Under the pieces are notes generated by a model. That model was not told where the DNA came from. It saw only the letters and a list, made by a program, of their open reading frames with translations, and searched no databases. Positions 1-6,354 of a DNA stretch of 10,050 nt are shown in pieces (positions within the stretch are counted from its first letter, which is position 1; every line of letters begins with the position of its first letter). The DNA is from Desulfobacteraceae bacterium UBA2230. Its GTDB lineage: Bacteria; Desulfobacterota; Desulfobacteria; Desulfobacterales; Desulfosarcinaceae. Where the stretch lies: assembly GCA_002348005.1 (NCBI GenBank), contig DDYQ01000111.1, positions 9,173-19,222 on the forward strand. Reading direction: 5' to 3'. The translations under genes were made by a program, and so were the position numbers.

Positions 1-15
1 TGGCACCGACACCCG

Positions 16-55
16 AAACCCCGGGGCTTTGAAAGAGGCCGCCGGGGTTTGTTGT
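16..55 (+). terminator. Hairpin, possible terminator of an upstream gene
   Basis: A perfect 9-bp inverted repeat, AAACCCCGG (16-24) and CCGGGGTTT (42-50), encloses a 17-base loop that can pair further (GGC 25-27 with GCC 38-40). The right arm runs into TTTGTTGT, a modest T-rich tail. This suggests a rho-independent terminator for a plus-strand gene ending left of the window or in its first bases. A reading frame stays open through the hairpin to 103, so the end of the upstream gene is not settled. Confidence 0.4.
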
Positions 56-117
56 CTAACGCCACCCCTCGGGTCCTGTTTCGCGGGAAGGTCGATACAA
101 TGAATGAACGAAATGCT

Positions 118-140
118 ACCGGCTTGACGCCGGTTTTTTT
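118..140 (+). terminator. Rho-independent terminator
   Basis: The 6-bp GC-rich stem ACCGGC (118-123) / GCCGGT (129-134) with a 5-base loop is followed at once by an unbroken T run through 140. This is the textbook form of an intrinsic terminator on the plus strand. It would end transcription coming from the left edge. It overlaps the -35 element of the promoter annotated at 124-152. Confidence 0.65.
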
Positions 141-152
141 CTGCCGTACAGT
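124..152 (+). promoter_or_regulatory. Sigma70-like promoter for the TrmB regulator unit
   Basis: TTGACG (124-129, 5 of 6 to consensus) and TACAGT (147-152, 4 of 6) are separated by exactly 17 bases. The expected start of transcription is near 159, about 65 bases before the regulator ATG. The -35 hexamer lies in the loop and stem of the preceding terminator. The palindrome at 154-177 covers the predicted start site. Confidence 0.5.
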
Positions 153-153
153 G

Positions 154-177
154 ATGTTGCTAATTCGGTAGCAACAT
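154..177. promoter_or_regulatory. Palindromic operator candidate at the TrmB promoter
   Basis: ATGTTGCTA (154-162) and TAGCAACAT (169-177) form a perfect 9-bp inverted repeat with a 6-base spacer, directly downstream of the -10 element. Symmetric half-sites about one and a half helical turns apart are what a dimeric winged-helix regulator would bind. The position over the transcription start suggests repression, most simply autoregulation by the TrmB-type product encoded at 224. There is no T run, so a terminator is unlikely. The binding protein is inferred. Confidence 0.5.
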
Positions 178-223
178 GGTGTCAGTGGTGAGAATGCTGC
201 ACCAGTCGGACATGAGGTGATGG

Positions 224-1012
224 ATGACCGATTACGACCGCCTTAAAAGTCTGGGCTTTTCGCAATACGAAATCACCTGCTACCTGTCGCTGGCGGCACA
301 CCACCCGATCAACGGCTCGCAGCTCAGCCGGATCTCCGGCATAGCGCGTTCCCGGGTCTACGATGTGTTGCGTAACCTGGCGCGCAAGGGGTTTGTGCTG
401 GAAGTGGGCGACGGAAACTATGTGCCCCTTCCGCCCGAGGAGCTTTACAAGCGGCTGCGCTTGCAGTTCGACCAAACCCTGGAGGCCTTCAAGCAGCAAC
501 TGGAGGGCAGTTCGCTTCATGCCACTTATGAATATATCTGGGTGCTGCGCGGCTATCATAACGTCATCGCCAGGGCCCGGGAGATGATCGCCGCCGCACG
601 CCATGAACTGTATGTACGGCTTTTCCCTGAATCCGGGCAATTGCTGGCGCCTGACCTCGAGGCGGCCCAGGAAAATGGCGTGAGTATCCGTTATATTTCC
701 ATGGGGCCGATACCTGCCCCGTTCGAGATCCAGGTGATGCACCCGGACAGCTCTGCACTGTTGACGACCATCGGCGGACGCTCCTTCGACATCATCGCCG
801 ACAAATCCGAGGCGTTGGTGGGTATTTTCGAAATCGGCCAGGAAGATACCTCGCCGATCAACTGGACGCGCAATCGCTGGTTCGTAATCGCCAACCGCGA
901 CAGCCTGCGCCACGATTTCTATCATTATTTTCTGGAGAAGATCCATGACCGCCGCGAACCCCTGACTGAATATGAGGAGCGGGTTTACACCCTGATCAAA
1001 GGGGATAATTGA
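224..1012 (+). CDS. TrmB-family transcriptional regulator
   Basis: This 262-residue protein has the TrmB layout. An N-terminal winged helix-turn-helix spans about 7-62 (LGFSQYE, then recognition helix IARSRVYDVLRNLARKGFV, the family's most conserved stretch). A short helical linker follows at about 72-95, which in the family serves dimerisation. The C-terminal domain at about 103-240 has alternating strands and helices, as expected for the phospholipase D-like effector domain. Characterised archaeal TrmB proteins bind sugars there; the ligand here is unknown. It is a cytoplasmic DNA-binding protein. The start is supported by GAGG at 214-217, six bases before the ATG. The aminotransferase gene follows after 21 bases, so the two are probably co-transcribed and the regulator probably controls that unit. 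A promoter and a 9-bp palindrome lie just upstream. The family call is secure; the effector and target genes are inferred. Confidence 0.9.
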   Translation: MTDYDRLKSLGFSQYEITCYLSLAAHHPINGSQLSRISGIARSRVYDVLRNLARKGFVLEVGDGNYVPLPPEELYKRLRLQFDQTLEAFKQQLEGSSLHATYEYIWVLRGYHNVIARAREMIAAARHELYVRLFPESGQLLAPDLEAAQENGVSIRYISMGPIPAPFEIQVMHPDSSALLTTIGGRSFDIIADKSEALVGIFEIGQEDTSPINWTRNRWFVIANRDSLRHDFYHYFLEKIHDRREPLTEYEERVYTLIKGDN

Positions 1013-1033
1013 TCCAGCCGCAGGAGGTGCACC

Positions 1034-2311
1034 ATGCTGCAAACCACAATCCAGACAACCGATCTGGGATTTTCGAAAAGTTCCGACAGCACGATTCTCC
1101 ACCTGGAGGATACGCACGGGGCCCATCATTACGAACGCCTGCCCGTAGTGATCCGCCAGGCCAAAGGGTGCTGGTTGACCGATATCAACGGCAACAAATT
1201 TCTCGATTGTCTGGCGGCGTATTCGGCCGCCAATCCGGGCCATAATCATCCGATAATCGTTCAAGCGCTGGTCAATGCCCTCAACGGAGCTTACGGATCG
1301 GTCATCTCGAATGTCGTCTACACCGACCCGCTCGGACTGTTTTTGCGCCGTGCAGCCCAGTTTGTGCCTCAGCTGGGACCGCGTTTCGGCGCCGCCGGCA
1401 ACAAAGTGCTGCCCAAAAACGGCGGCGTGGAGTCGGTGGAGACCGCCATCAAAACCGCCCGCTTCTACGGCTGGAAGGTCAAGGGCATCCCGGATGGAAA
1501 ACAGGAGATCATCGTTTTTGACCAGAACTTTCACGGCCGCATGATCACGGTAGTCTCGTTCTCCAGTAAAGCGCGCTACCGTGAGGGATTCGGTCCCTTG
1601 ACACCCGGCTTCGTCTCTGTGCCGTTTGGCAATCTTGCGGCCGTCGAAGGGGCGATCACGCCCAACACCTGCGGTATACTGGTTGAACCGATGCAGGGCG
1701 AGGGCGGCATGAACGTGCCGCCACGAGGCTTCCTGAAGGGGCTGCGGGAGATCGCCGACCGCCATGACCTGATGCTGCTCTTCGACGAAATTCAGGTCGG
1801 CCTGGGACGCACCGGCAAACGGTTCTGTTTCGAACACGAAGAGGTGGTGCCGGACGGTCTGATTCTGGGCAAGGCCCTTTCCGGCGGACTGGTGCCGCTA
1901 TCGATTTTCGTCACCAATACGCAGATCATGGACTTGGTTTTTCAGCGGGGTTCGGACGGGTCGACCTATGGGGGGTATCCTCTGGCCTGCGTGGCCGGCA
2001 TGGCCGCGCTGGATGTCTTCGAAGCCGAAAAGCTTGACGAACGCGCCGCCCGTCAGGGTGCCCGGTTAATGTCCCGCCTGCAGGATCTGGCCTCCCGTTC
2101 CCGGCACATCAAGGAGGTGCGCGGCCGGGGGCTCTTCATCGGCATCGAAGTCCAGCAGGGCGGGGCCATGCAGTTCTGCCGCGAACTATTGCGGCTGGGC
2201 GTGCTGGCCAACGACAGCCATGGCCATACGATCCGCATCTCGCCGCCCCTGATCATCGACGAGGTTGAGCTTGATTTCATGTGCGAACGGCTTGAAAACG
2301 TTCTGGCGTGA
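1034..2311 (+). CDS. rocD: Ornithine aminotransferase-like class III aminotransferase
   Basis: This PLP-dependent fold-type I enzyme (425 residues) is expected to convert ornithine plus 2-oxoglutarate to glutamate-5-semialdehyde plus glutamate, linking arginine/ornithine to proline and glutamate. Visible residues are the Schiff-base lysine K280 in LGKALSGG, D251 and Q254 of DEIQ (PLP ring), T311 of STYGG, R169 in FHGR, and E223 in EPMQGE. Recalled human ornithine aminotransferase aligns well: its substrate-specificity residues Tyr55 and Tyr85 correspond to Y33 (HHYERLP) and Y63 (AAYSAANPGH), with the same 30-residue spacing. That favours ornithine over acetylornithine or 4-aminobutyrate. An insertion of about eight residues near 112-122 precedes KVLPKNGG. 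GGAGGTG sits at good spacing before the ATG. It is 21 bases behind the TrmB gene and probably regulated by it. The symbol is by homology; related diamine or lysine aminotransferases cannot be excluded. Confidence 0.85.
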   Translation: MLQTTIQTTDLGFSKSSDSTILHLEDTHGAHHYERLPVVIRQAKGCWLTDINGNKFLDCLAAYSAANPGHNHPIIVQALVNALNGAYGSVISNVVYTDPLGLFLRRAAQFVPQLGPRFGAAGNKVLPKNGGVESVETAIKTARFYGWKVKGIPDGKQEIIVFDQNFHGRMITVVSFSSKARYREGFGPLTPGFVSVPFGNLAAVEGAITPNTCGILVEPMQGEGGMNVPPRGFLKGLREIADRHDLMLLFDEIQVGLGRTGKRFCFEHEEVVPDGLILGKALSGGLVPLSIFVTNTQIMDLVFQRGSDGSTYGGYPLACVAGMAALDVFEAEKLDERAARQGARLMSRLQDLASRSRHIKEVRGRGLFIGIEVQQGGAMQFCRELLRLGVLANDSHGHTIRISPPLIIDEVELDFMCERLENVLA

Positions 2312-2312
2312 G

Positions 2313-2338
2313 GCGCAGTTCCGGGCCTTCCGCTGCGC
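2313..2338. terminator. Hairpin between convergent genes
   Basis: GCGCAG (2313-2318) pairs with CTGCGC (2333-2338) in the 33-base gap between the convergent stop codons at 2311 and 2345. Because the stem is symmetric it could act on both transcripts. Neither side has a T run, so it is at best a weak or rho-assisted terminator. Confidence 0.3.
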
Positions 2339-2344
2339 ACATCT

Positions 2345-2830
2345 CTACCCAAACCACAGCAAAGGGCGCTGCCGCATCACAAAACGGTGCAGGCGGCCGA
2401 ATTCAGCGCGCAACTGCTTCAGCTGAGCCCGGACCGGCCGCACATCTCCGCAAAACGTGGCGATGCACATTTCCGGTTTAATCGTCGGCTTGAAGAGACA
2501 GGGTCCGTGTCCATTTCTGAGAAAGACGCAATCGGCTGAGAAAAGATTCTGTTGCCGGGACATCATCATCACCGGGCCCCGCACTTCCGGGTCGGCGGTC
2601 AAAATATAGACAATGTCCAGAAGGCTGATAATATCGTCGATTTGAATGTTCCGGCAGCACATGCCCTCGCAGCGGCCCAGGCACTCGTCGAAGAGGCTGC
2701 GCGCATGGTGGACCAGGTTGATCTGAGCAGCCTGAATGCCGTCGCACAGCACCGCCAGGCGTCCCTGCTGCGCGCCTCCAAAGCTGTCCACGATTCTCAC
2801 AGCCCGGGCCACAGTGGCTTCGAGGCTCAT
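2345..2830 (-). CDS. YkgJ-family cysteine-cluster protein
   Basis: This 161-residue soluble protein carries the cysteine pattern of the YkgJ (zinc/iron-chelating, PF03692-type) family. The first cluster is C50-x3-C54-x3-C58-C59. A second part has C101 followed by a PFL-like VFL, then C111, C122 and C127 in the spacing typical of the family's CPFL...GC.IY..RP..CR end. C29 is outside the motif. Family members are thought to bind Zn or an Fe-S cluster, but their biochemical role is largely unknown. The N-terminal 45 residues look helical. The start is supported by GAAGG about seven bases before the ATG. The gene lies 85 bases downstream of the DUF294 signalling protein on the same strand, so co-transcription is plausible, although an inverted repeat lies between them. 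The family call rests on motif recognition alone. Confidence 0.7.
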   Translation of the reverse strand: MSLEATVARAVRIVDSFGGAQQGRLAVLCDGIQAAQINLVHHARSLFDECLGRCEGMCCRNIQIDDIISLLDIVYILTADPEVRGPVMMMSRQQNLFSADCVFLRNGHGPCLFKPTIKPEMCIATFCGDVRPVRAQLKQLRAEFGRLHRFVMRQRPLLWFG

Positions 2831-2862
2831 AACAAAACCTTCTTCAAGTTCCCGCGCCGGAA

Positions 2863-2884
2863 GACACGAGTTGACGGGCGTGTC
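2863..2884 (-). repeat. Inverted repeat between the DUF294 and YkgJ genes
   Basis: GACACG (2863-2868) and CGTGTC (2879-2884) form a 6-bp stem with a 10-base loop in the 85-base gap. A separate 10-bp perfect palindrome, CAGCGCGCTG, lies at 2891-2900. On the minus strand the first stem is followed only by TTCC, so it is not a clear terminator. It could instead attenuate or process the transcript, or be chance in GC-rich DNA. Confidence 0.25.
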
Positions 2885-2915
2885 CCTTTACAGCGCGCTG
2901 CCGGAATCCTTCATT

Positions 2916-5246
2916 TCAGGCCAGGCCTACGAAATCGAAATTCATTTTGGCTTGAAACTTCTCGATACGCTTGAAAATTTCCTTGAGCATGGTCTGTTCG
3001 ATGCGCGTCAGCCGCTTGGGATTGATAAAATTGTCCGGGACGCTCTTATGATCGATGGCGGCGGTCACCTGGCGCACCAGACGCAGCTGCATCAAGAAAC
3101 TGTAGGCCTTTTCCAGTTCCTCATACTCTCCCAGGGTCAGCGCTTTCTTCAGGTATAGATGCTGCAAGCGATCCAGGGTGTTGGTTGCCTCGACGCCGTT
3201 TTTGAGGGCGTAAATGCGGGCGAAATCCACGATGGGCAGCATGGCGCTTTTGATGTCAAAGGCATCGCGATGGTCGCCCTTGCCTTCGACCACAAAGTTT
3301 CCGAAGAAGCCCAGCGGCGGTTTGAAATGCAGTGCATTCTCCGTCATGTATCGCAAAAAGCCCGACCAGTTCCCGATGGTACCGAACAGAACGTGTCGCA
3401 GATCATCGATCAGCCGCGAGTCTCCATAGCCTCCGCGAAAATCGAAGAAGATGCTGGCCTGCAGGAGATCTTCCGGTTCGGCGGCATTGACCCAGCTGAT
3501 GAAATAATTCTTCCAGATCCGCAGGGGCTGACACCACTTGGGGTTGCGCGCCATAACTTCCCCTCGGCAGAACGCATACCCAGCCCTGTCCAGCATGGTG
3601 CAGGCCCGCTCTCCCAGATCCAGGAAATAGGCTTGCATGCCGGCCATCTCTTCTTCGGGAACGTCATCGAAGATAATGGCGTTGTCCTGGTCGGTTCTGA
3701 GGGTTTGTTCGCCGCGCCCTTCACTGCCCATGATCATAAAGACAAAGGGGGCCGGCGGCGGCGGGATGTCGCGCAGGACGAATTCCATAATCTTTTTCAA
3801 GATGGCATCCGAAACAGTCGTGATCAAACGGTTGATGGCCCTGGCTTTTGCGCCGCCGCTGATCAGACCTTTTACCAGGCCGGGCAGACGCTGATGCTGA
3901 TGAACGACCTCTTCGAGCGACTCGGCGCGCAGAATCTGGCGCAGGATGAACAGCGGCGACTGACCCTGGGCGGAGAGGAGTTCGCGGTTGGTCAGCATAC
4001 CGATGATGCGGTTGTCCTCGCCGGTGACCGGCAGATGTTTGATGTCATACTGCATCATGGTCATCATGGCTTCCAGGATCGCATCCTGCTCACTGACCGT
4101 ACGCAGCGGGGTCGACATGATTTCGGTGGCGGCGCGATCGTGATCGTAACCGCTGGCGATCACCTTGCGGGCCAGATCGCTGTCGGTGAGAATGCCGTCC
4201 GCATGGGTCGGAGAAGCCGGAATGATCAGATACGAACTGTTTTCACGGCGCATGACCTGGGCGGCCTTCTGAATCGTGATCTGCGGATCGCCGAATACCG
4301 GAGCCGTGTTGATCAGCTGCCGGACCGGCTGGTTGAATAACTGCAGTTCGTCTTCCAGAGGGGCCGCGGTGCGCGCCACAATGGATGCATAGGAACGGTC
4401 CAGCATACGTTTGCCGAACGTGTCGGTGAAAAATTCGCTGAAGGCTTCGTGTTTACTACATAATTCCAGGAAAATCTTCTTGGGCAACAGGTAAAAATAG
4501 GCATCTTCGGTCACCTCCAGGGTGCGGACCGAAATCCCGTCATTGACCAGCATCGATATGCCGCCGTAAAGATCCCCTTCGGCCAGAATGTCGTGCATCG
4601 TCTTGCGCCCGTCGCGCTCGTAGTAGCGTTCGGCCATCCCTTTTTGCAGAATGTAGAGATAACCGACCCGGGAGCGGCCTTGCACGAATAGCACCGATCC
4701 CTTGCGGTGACGCACGTAGGAAAGGGCTGCCGCGGCTTCATCCACCGCTTCTTCGGGTACGAAGGCAAAAGGGGCCACTCCCGACAGGAAGACCTTGGCC
4801 TGACCCGAAGCGATCAGAGTCGCCAGCGCCGGATCGAAAACGTGCTTGCTGAAATTTTCTAAAAAATAGTCGTAGAAGTCTTTGTAGCGGGCGCACAGCT
4901 CCATGAAGATGTTCTTGGGAATCAGATAGAAGTCGGTGGGTTTATCCACCTGCACCGTCCGGAGGGAGATTCCTCCGTTCATCAACAGGCTGATGCCGCC
5001 GAAGACCTCGCCGGTTTTGATATAGCCTCCCAAATCCCGACGCCCTTGCTTTTCAGCGTAGATCGAGATCTGGCCTTTTTTTACGATGTAAATGTGTTCA
5101 ACGCGCGTTTTGCCCTGCTCGGCCAGGACAGCCCCACGCTCTTGGTGCAGGTCGGTGAATTTTTTGGACAGCAGATCGAGCTCGCGGGCAGGCAGAAAAG
5201 CAAAATGGGGCATGCGGTTGATGAATTGACGGAATTCGGTTTGCAT
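2916..5246 (-). CDS. Double cNMP-binding-like / CBS pair / DUF294 nucleotidyltransferase protein
   Basis: This large (776-residue) cytoplasmic signalling protein has no membrane segments. Domains in order: cyclic-nucleotide-binding-like domain 1 (about 12-135), a second copy (about 155-280), a CBS pair (about 313-425, with DGILTDSDLAR and IIGMLTNREL), then a DUF294 nucleotidyltransferase domain (about 450-600) and its C-terminal helical domain (about 620-770). The transferase has GSEGRGEQ (507-514) and TDQDNA (518-523), giving the GS...DxD pattern (D519, D521) of an active metal-binding site, as in GlnD-type enzymes. Family members usually have one cNMP domain; here the two copies are clearly related (GGISLLMNGGIS against GGISMLVNDGIS). 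Both have Gly (84 and 229) where the canonical cassette has Glu, so cyclic nucleotide binding is doubtful. A G-rich Shine-Dalgarno-like run precedes the ATG. Target and ligand are unknown. Confidence 0.9.
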   Translation of the reverse strand: MQTEFRQFINRMPHFAFLPARELDLLSKKFTDLHQERGAVLAEQGKTRVEHIYIVKKGQISIYAEKQGRRDLGGYIKTGEVFGGISLLMNGGISLRTVQVDKPTDFYLIPKNIFMELCARYKDFYDYFLENFSKHVFDPALATLIASGQAKVFLSGVAPFAFVPEEAVDEAAAALSYVRHRKGSVLFVQGRSRVGYLYILQKGMAERYYERDGRKTMHDILAEGDLYGGISMLVNDGISVRTLEVTEDAYFYLLPKKIFLELCSKHEAFSEFFTDTFGKRMLDRSYASIVARTAAPLEDELQLFNQPVRQLINTAPVFGDPQITIQKAAQVMRRENSSYLIIPASPTHADGILTDSDLARKVIASGYDHDRAATEIMSTPLRTVSEQDAILEAMMTMMQYDIKHLPVTGEDNRIIGMLTNRELLSAQGQSPLFILRQILRAESLEEVVHQHQRLPGLVKGLISGGAKARAINRLITTVSDAILKKIMEFVLRDIPPPPAPFVFMIMGSEGRGEQTLRTDQDNAIIFDDVPEEEMAGMQAYFLDLGERACTMLDRAGYAFCRGEVMARNPKWCQPLRIWKNYFISWVNAAEPEDLLQASIFFDFRGGYGDSRLIDDLRHVLFGTIGNWSGFLRYMTENALHFKPPLGFFGNFVVEGKGDHRDAFDIKSAMLPIVDFARIYALKNGVEATNTLDRLQHLYLKKALTLGEYEELEKAYSFLMQLRLVRQVTAAIDHKSVPDNFINPKRLTRIEQTMLKEIFKRIEKFQAKMNFDFVGLA

Positions 5247-5332
5247 CGCCCCCCCTTAACGCCGGTAAAGTGAAGTCAATGTCGTCCGTGCTCCCCTGAA
5301 ACCGGGACGTCCATAATAATGAAGCTTAGGTA

Positions 5333-5338
5333 ATTATA
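5333..5338 (-). promoter_or_regulatory. Possible -10 element for the DUF294 gene
   Basis: The minus strand reads a perfect TATAAT here, in an A+T-rich patch (about 5311-5355) that stands out from its surroundings, roughly 87 bases before the DUF294 start. I find no acceptable -35 hexamer at 16-18 bases and no extended -10 TG, so this is a weak call. It would let the DUF294 gene be transcribed separately from mrp. Confidence 0.25.
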
Positions 5339-5355
5339 GCTGGATTTACAATAAT

Positions 5356-5407
5356 AACCGACGGGCGGTTCAGATCAAGGTGTGCCGGGCAGGCGCACCC
5401 TGATCTG
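5356..5407 (-). terminator. Double hairpin terminator after mrp
   Basis: Ten bases after the mrp stop, CAGATCA...GGTG..GCC (from 5371) pairs with GGC..CACC.TGATCTG (to 5407). This stem is about 16 bp long with one mismatch, one wobble and a 5-base loop. Next on the minus strand comes a short second hairpin, AACCG/CGGTT (5356-5370), followed by TTATTATTG. The long stem plus a T-rich end supports termination of the mrp transcript, though the T stretch is not directly behind the main stem. It may instead protect the mRNA 3' end. Confidence 0.5.
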
Positions 5408-5416
5408 ATCATTTGG

Positions 5417-6259
5417 TCAGTGGCGGGACACTAGAGCCTCGGCGAGCTGGTCAAATGCGCGGGTGACGGGCGCCTCGGGATATTTCTCTTGGAAAGAGAT
5501 GCCGTCGTCGCCGCAGGCGACCATGCGGGGATCGAAGGGAATGCTTCCCAGGAACGGAATCTGCATGGCTTCGGCCGTTTTTCGTCCGCCCCCCTGCCCG
5601 AACAGATCGAGGGTGGCGCTGCAATGGGGGCATACCAGCCCGCTCATGTTCTCGATCAATCCGAATACGGCCATTTTGACGGTCTTGCAGAAATTGATGG
5701 ATTTGCGGACATCGGCCAGGCTGACTTCCTGGGGCGTGGTGACGATGATGGACTGTGCATCCTTGATGGTCTGGGCCACCGTAAGGGGTTCGTCGCCCGT
5801 CCCCGGAGGCGCGTCGATCAGAAGATAATCGAGTTCGCCCCAGGCCACCTGTCCCACAAACTGCTGAATGACCGCATGTTTGACCGGTCCGCGCCAGATA
5901 ATGGCATCGTCTTTGGAGGGCGTCAGCGACTCGATCGAGACGGCGCTCAGATGATCATTATAGCGCATGGGAATCAACCGCTGATCCTCCGTCATTTCCA
6001 GCATGCCGCTGAAACCGAGCATTCGGGGCACATCCGGCCCATGCAGGTCGACATCGATCAGGCCTACCCTGGCCCCGCGCCGTGCCAGAGCGATCGCCAG
6101 GTTGACGCTGGTACTGGTTTTACCTACGCCACCCTTCCCGCTCATGATGATGAATTTTTGTTTGATTCGTCCGAGAGATTCCTGCACAGCGGCTTCCAGG
6201 GCGGCCTTGGGATTGGCCTTGGGTTTGGCGTCCGCCATGCTGTCGAAAATTTTAGCCAT
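5417..6259 (-). CDS. mrp: Mrp/NBP35-type Fe-S cluster carrier ATPase
   Basis: This deviant Walker-type P-loop ATPase of the Mrp/NBP35 family is expected to carry and transfer [4Fe-4S] clusters to apoproteins in the cytoplasm. With the start used here it has 280 residues. The P-loop SGKGGVGKT is at 40-48, IDVDLHGPDVPRMLG is at about 68-82, and the IDAPPGTGDE Walker B/switch region is at 148-157. The family's CxxC, CPHC, is at 210-213 and is thought to hold the bridging cluster in a dimer. The N-terminal DUF59/MIP18 domain of longer Mrp proteins is absent, as is common in anaerobes. The reading frame extends to 6283, but AGGAG (6267-6271) lies seven bases before the ATG at 6259, and the outer ATG has no Shine-Dalgarno. 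A TTGACA promoter lies upstream and a strong hairpin downstream, suggesting a monocistronic unit. Client proteins are not evident from the neighbours. Confidence 0.93.
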   Translation of the reverse strand: MAKIFDSMADAKPKANPKAALEAAVQESLGRIKQKFIIMSGKGGVGKTSTSVNLAIALARRGARVGLIDVDLHGPDVPRMLGFSGMLEMTEDQRLIPMRYNDHLSAVSIESLTPSKDDAIIWRGPVKHAVIQQFVGQVAWGELDYLLIDAPPGTGDEPLTVAQTIKDAQSIIVTTPQEVSLADVRKSINFCKTVKMAVFGLIENMSGLVCPHCSATLDLFGQGGGRKTAEAMQIPFLGSIPFDPRMVACGDDGISFQEKYPEAPVTRAFDQLAEALVSRH

Positions 6260-6301
6260 GCCTGCACTCCTATTTGAATCCATTGGGCCGCAAAGGGACC
6301 G

Positions 6302-6330
6302 AGGCTATTAATTTAATTCCGGTTTGTCAA
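6302..6330 (-). promoter_or_regulatory. Candidate promoter for mrp
   Basis: The minus strand has a perfect TTGACA -35 (6330-6325). A very A+T-rich stretch follows, with TAGCCT (6307-6302) 17 bases on, which is only a 3-of-6 match to the -10 consensus. The predicted start near 6296 gives a leader of about 35-40 bases to the ATG at 6259. The -35 overlaps the tail of the hairpin that may end the preceding gene. Confidence 0.4.
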
Positions 6331-6354
6331 CAATGACACGCGCCCCGTGCGTCA
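6325..6354 (-). terminator. Possible terminator of the LysM/four-helix unit
   Basis: On the minus strand TGACGCAC and GCGTGTCA (6354-6334) can form an 8-bp stem with one wobble, one mismatch and a 5-base GGGGC loop, followed by TTGTTG. The stop codon of the four-helix membrane protein (6352-6354) is the first triplet of the stem. The tail is short, so termination may be partial. Confidence 0.3.

Noticed and set aside
1..75. Minus-strand tRNA, because the reverse complement of the first bases ends in GTGCCA
   Set aside because: No T-arm GTTCGA, anticodon stem or cloverleaf can be drawn from the following bases.
1..103. Possible 3' tail of an upstream coding region (frame 2, ending TGA at 101-103)
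   Set aside because: About 33 codons are open, but other frames are open here too, a hairpin lies in the middle and no motif is recognisable. There is not enough to call a gene.
182..1837. A 551-codon open frame antisense to the TrmB and aminotransferase genes
   Set aside because: The sense strand encodes two clear families with good ribosome-binding sites. The antisense product has no recognisable domain and looks like a GC-rich codon-bias shadow.
3159..4340. A 393-codon open frame on the plus strand opposite the DUF294 gene
   Set aside because: It is fully contained within the strongly supported CBS/DUF294 coding region, has no family signature, and its composition is typical of an antisense shadow.
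5489..6277. A 262-codon plus-strand open frame opposite mrp
   Set aside because: The minus strand carries an unmistakable Mrp P-loop ATPase; the opposite frame shows no domain or ribosome-binding site.
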